Assembly (NCBI GenBank): GCA_902489295.1
Contig: CABTZM010000025.1
Span: forward strand, 1 to 16,910
Origin: an uncultured Collinsella sp.
Lineage (GTDB): Bacteria > Actinomycetota > Coriobacteriia > Coriobacteriales > Coriobacteriaceae
Direction of reading: 5' to 3'
Length of the DNA stretch: 16,910 nt
In this document: in pieces, positions 15,167 through 16,910 of the stretch
How positions within the stretch are numbered: the stretch's first letter is position 1
Layout of the letters: each line of letters opens with the position of its first letter
The notes under the pieces: model-generated
Databases searched by the model: none
What the model saw: the letters and a program-made list of their open reading frames with translations, nothing else
What the model was told of the DNA's origin: nothing
Position numbers and translations under genes: made by a program

Positions 15167-15172
15167 ATTCTA
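15167..15172 (-). promoter_or_regulatory. Candidate -10 element for acpP
   Basis: The minus strand reads TAGAAT (five of six matches to TATAAT) upstream of the palindrome at 15133-15152. If used, acpP would have its own leader of about 65 bases that contains that palindrome. No clear -35 hexamer is seen. Confidence 0.3.
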
Positions 15173-15219
15173 CCCCACGGCGTGCACCGCGAAGCACATA
15201 ACAGCGCTCTAACTCGCTC

Positions 15220-16239
15220 TTATAAAACGATACCATCCATAGAGTTGGCGACATTCTCGACCAGCCCGGCGCGCACGGCTTCGGCCGCCGCGAGCGTACC
15301 GTTTTTGACAGCCTCGACTGAGGTGGCACCATGGCCGATCAGGACCACGCCGCGCAGGCCCAGAAGAATCGCGCCGCCCTTGGCGTCGCCAGAGAGCTTG
15401 GCCTTAATCTCGCGCATCTGCTTTTTAATGAGCAGCGCGGCGATCTTGGTGCCGAGCGAGGCCATAAAGGCACCCTTGAGCTCCTGCAGCAAAAACTTGG
15501 CAGCGCCCTCGGTGGCCTTGAGCGCAATATTGCCCGACATACCATCGGCAACGACGACATCGAAGTTACCTGAGGTGAGGTCGGTGCCCTCGCAGTTACC
15601 AACAAAGCCGGGAACGGCGGCCTTCATAGCAGGGAAACAGGCCTTGGTAAAGTTGGAGCCCTTCTCGTCCTCGGTGCCGTTGGCGAGCAGGCCCACGCGA
15701 GGATGCTCGATGCCCAGGACGACGCGGGCATAGGCGCTGCCCATCTGGGCAAAACGCACCATATCGTCAACCTCGACATCGGGGTTGGCACCCATGTCGC
15801 ACAGCACCGTCAGACCGCCGGCGCGATTGGGCAGTGCATTGGTCAGACAAGGGCGCACCGGCTGCTTCTTGCCTTCGGCCTGATACCTAAACGGCGTCAC
15901 GTAGGCGGTGGCAGCGGCGGTCATGGCACCGGTCGAGCCGGCGGAGAAGAACGCATCCGCGTTGCCCTTCTTAATAGCGCGGCAAGAAAGCACGATCGAC
16001 GACTTACGCTTGGTCATCACGGCGCGAATGGGATCGTCATCCATGGCGATAACGTCAGGTGCCTCAAGGGCCTCAACACGTGCATGGGAAGCTGCAAAGG
16101 GATTGACGATTTCGGCGGGGCCAGCTGCCAAGACCTCGATATCGGGATCGGCGGCAAGCGCAGCCTCGATACCATCGAGAACAACCTGAGGTTTCTCGTC
16201 TCCGCCCACAACGTCTACACAAACGCGAACGTTACTCAT
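15220..16239 (-). CDS. plsX: Phosphate acyltransferase PlsX
   Basis: A 339-residue PlsX, which converts acyl-ACP to acyl-phosphate, the acyl donor for PlsY in phosphatidic acid synthesis; it acts at the inner face of the membrane. The family pattern is clear: VRVCVDVVGGDEKPQVVLDG at the N terminus (usually VDAMGGD), DAFFSAGSTGAMTAAATAYV, VLCDMGANPDVEVDDMVRFA, GLLANGTEDEKGS, VVVADGMSGNIALKATEG and VLIGHGATS. Length is normal. The ATG at 16239 fits AAGGAG seven bases upstream; an ATG at 16245 is too close to that site. A strong terminator hairpin after rpmF ends just before this ribosome binding site, leaving no room for a promoter between. plsX and acpP are separated by about 124 bases. Confidence 0.97.
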   Translation of the reverse strand: MSNVRVCVDVVGGDEKPQVVLDGIEAALAADPDIEVLAAGPAEIVNPFAASHARVEALEAPDVIAMDDDPIRAVMTKRKSSIVLSCRAIKKGNADAFFSAGSTGAMTAAATAYVTPFRYQAEGKKQPVRPCLTNALPNRAGGLTVLCDMGANPDVEVDDMVRFAQMGSAYARVVLGIEHPRVGLLANGTEDEKGSNFTKACFPAMKAAVPGFVGNCEGTDLTSGNFDVVVADGMSGNIALKATEGAAKFLLQELKGAFMASLGTKIAALLIKKQMREIKAKLSGDAKGGAILLGLRGVVLIGHGATSVEAVKNGTLAAAEAVRAGLVENVANSMDGIVL

Positions 16240-16256
16240 ATACATGCTCCTTATAC

Positions 16257-16286
16257 AAAAATGGCCGACTCACTGAGCCGGCCATT
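16257..16286 (-). terminator. Intrinsic terminator between rpmF and plsX
   Basis: AATGGCCG (16260-16267) pairs with CGGCCATT (16279-16286); inside, one G-U and CTC/GAG extend the stem to 12 pairs around a three-base loop. On the minus strand it ends in five T (16257-16261), a textbook terminator for the yceD-rpmF transcript. The plsX Shine-Dalgarno starts only a few bases later, so plsX would rely on read-through or on a promoter inside the preceding region. Confidence 0.85.
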
Positions 16287-16326
16287 GTGGTTCCATTTGG
16301 AACGGCATCGCATCCAGAGTATACCG

Positions 16327-16506
16327 TTACTCGGTAACGATAACCTCGCGGTCCTTGTAGAAACCGCAGCTGGGGCACACGTGGTGCGGGAGCTTGACAG
16401 CACCGCAACGGGGGCACGTGGACTGAGCCGCAGCCGAGATCTTCATGTTGGCGGAACGGCGGGTGTGAGTGCGGATACGACCCTGCTTTTGTTTAGGTAC
16501 GGGCAT
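16327..16506 (-). CDS. rpmF: 50S ribosomal protein L32
   Basis: A 59-residue basic protein of the large ribosomal subunit. It begins MPVPKQKQGRIRTHTRRSAN, the standard L32 N terminus, and carries two cysteine pairs, CPRC and CPSC, which in this family bind one zinc ion. AAGGAAGG lies five bases before the ATG. It follows yceD by 64 bases in the usual yceD-rpmF arrangement and is followed by a strong terminator. It contains the zinc-binding (C+) form of L32 rather than the cysteine-free variant used under zinc limitation; no second copy is visible here. Confidence 0.96.
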   Translation of the reverse strand: MPVPKQKQGRIRTHTRRSANMKISAAAQSTCPRCGAVKLPHHVCPSCGFYKDREVIVTE

Positions 16507-16570
16507 AGTGACCTTCCTTATGAACTATCCAGTGTGGCGATTACGCGCAAGTAGCGATACTACCACAGTT

Positions 16571-16910
16571 TTACTCGTCAAGCTTGAGATTCTTCAATGC
16601 TGCAAATGGATTTTCCGTGGCTTCGGCCCATTCGGCCTCGGCTTGGGTAGCACAATCGCATTGCTCCACGTTGAGATTGGCGCCGCAAACGGGACAAAGA
16701 CCGCGGCAATCGGGCTTGCAGAGCACAACAAACGGCGTGTCCATGACAACGGCGTCGTTGATGGGCTCTCCCAGATCGACGATGCGATCCTCGCCCAGGA
16801 GCTCGTAGCCGTCTTCGTAGGCCTCGGGATCCTCGGGCTCCTCAAAGAGATAAAACTCCTCGATCTCGCCGGCGATATCAAACGAGGCGGGCTCCAGGCA
16901 ACGGTCGCAC
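16571..16910 (-). CDS. yceD: YceD/DUF177 family protein (partial, 5' end outside window)
   Basis: The last 113 codons of a YceD (DUF177) protein; the start lies beyond the right edge. Seen are CDRCLEP at the window border, an acidic middle segment rich in Glu and Asp, and CKPDCRGLCPVCGANLN with a following CDC, the family's cysteine motifs. The protein ends NPFAALKNLKLDE, a common C-terminal ending in this family. YceD is regularly encoded directly before rpmF; in E. coli and plants it has been linked to 23S rRNA accumulation or processing. The frame uses TAA at 16571-16573. Confidence 0.93.
   Translation of the reverse strand, partial: CDRCLEPASFDIAGEIEEFYLFEEPEDPEAYEDGYELLGEDRIVDLGEPINDAVVMDTPFVVLCKPDCRGLCPVCGANLNVEQCDCATQAEAEWAEATENPFAALKNLKLDE

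Noticed and set aside
15096..15332. N-terminal extension of the acpP frame into plsX
   Set aside because: ACP proteins begin at MDRSEIF-like starts; ATG 15095 has a good ribosome binding site and the upstream part overlaps the end of plsX.
1..16910. CRISPR arrays, tRNA, rRNA, SRP RNA, transposons or phage genes
   Set aside because: No regularly spaced repeats, cloverleaf-like sequence, transposase or phage protein was recognised on either strand by reading; a covariance-model search would be needed to exclude small RNAs.

Overview
The window looks like chromosomal DNA from a GC-rich anaerobic actinobacterium, most likely of the Coriobacteriia and close to Collinsella. This is inferred from protein character, the strong GC bias at third codon positions, frequent GTG/TTG starts, and the gene order yceD-rpmF-plsX-acpP-rnc-smc-ftsY-ffh. 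No database search was possible, so the genus is tentative. Nearly all genes lie on the minus strand.

Left part (1-8057), reading + coordinates: an AT-richer stub ending in a strong terminator; a small DUF523/TudS-like Fe-S protein gene; ftsH; a divergently transcribed cobA-like adenosyltransferase gene whose fifth codon is TAA; an imperfect palindrome; a MATE-family transporter; a SpoU/TrmH RNA methyltransferase; a coupled thyA-folA pair for thymidylate and folate metabolism; and, divergent from thyA, a single gene that fuses a DUF134 helix-turn-helix domain to a NifX/NifB-type cofactor-binding domain with a His/Cys-rich tail.

Right part (8174-16910): a compact minus-strand housekeeping cluster, transcribed right to left as yceD, rpmF, plsX, acpP, rnc, smc, ftsY, ffh. 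It links ribosomal protein L32, phospholipid and fatty-acid synthesis (PlsX, ACP), RNA processing (RNase III), chromosome condensation (Smc) and co-translational membrane targeting (FtsY, Ffh). From acpP to ffh the genes overlap or sit within about 10 bases of each other, and ribosome binding sites lie in or against the preceding gene's end, so translational coupling is likely. Hairpins separate rpmF from plsX, and plsX from acpP.

The points most worth follow-up are: (1) the DUF134-NifX gene, with two copies of a TGACATATGTCA-type palindrome 53 bp apart bracketing its promoter, plus an internal consensus Shine-Dalgarno and ATG that could release the NifX domain as a separate protein; (2) the cobA-like gene with an intact ribosome binding site and start but a stop at codon 5; (3) terminator-like hairpins placed directly against the ribosome binding site of the next gene (ftsH/DUF523, rpmF/plsX); and (4) unusual residues at conserved sites in RNase III and ACP. 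I saw no CRISPR array, tRNA, rRNA, insertion sequence or phage gene. No gene-free stretch exceeds 300 bases.
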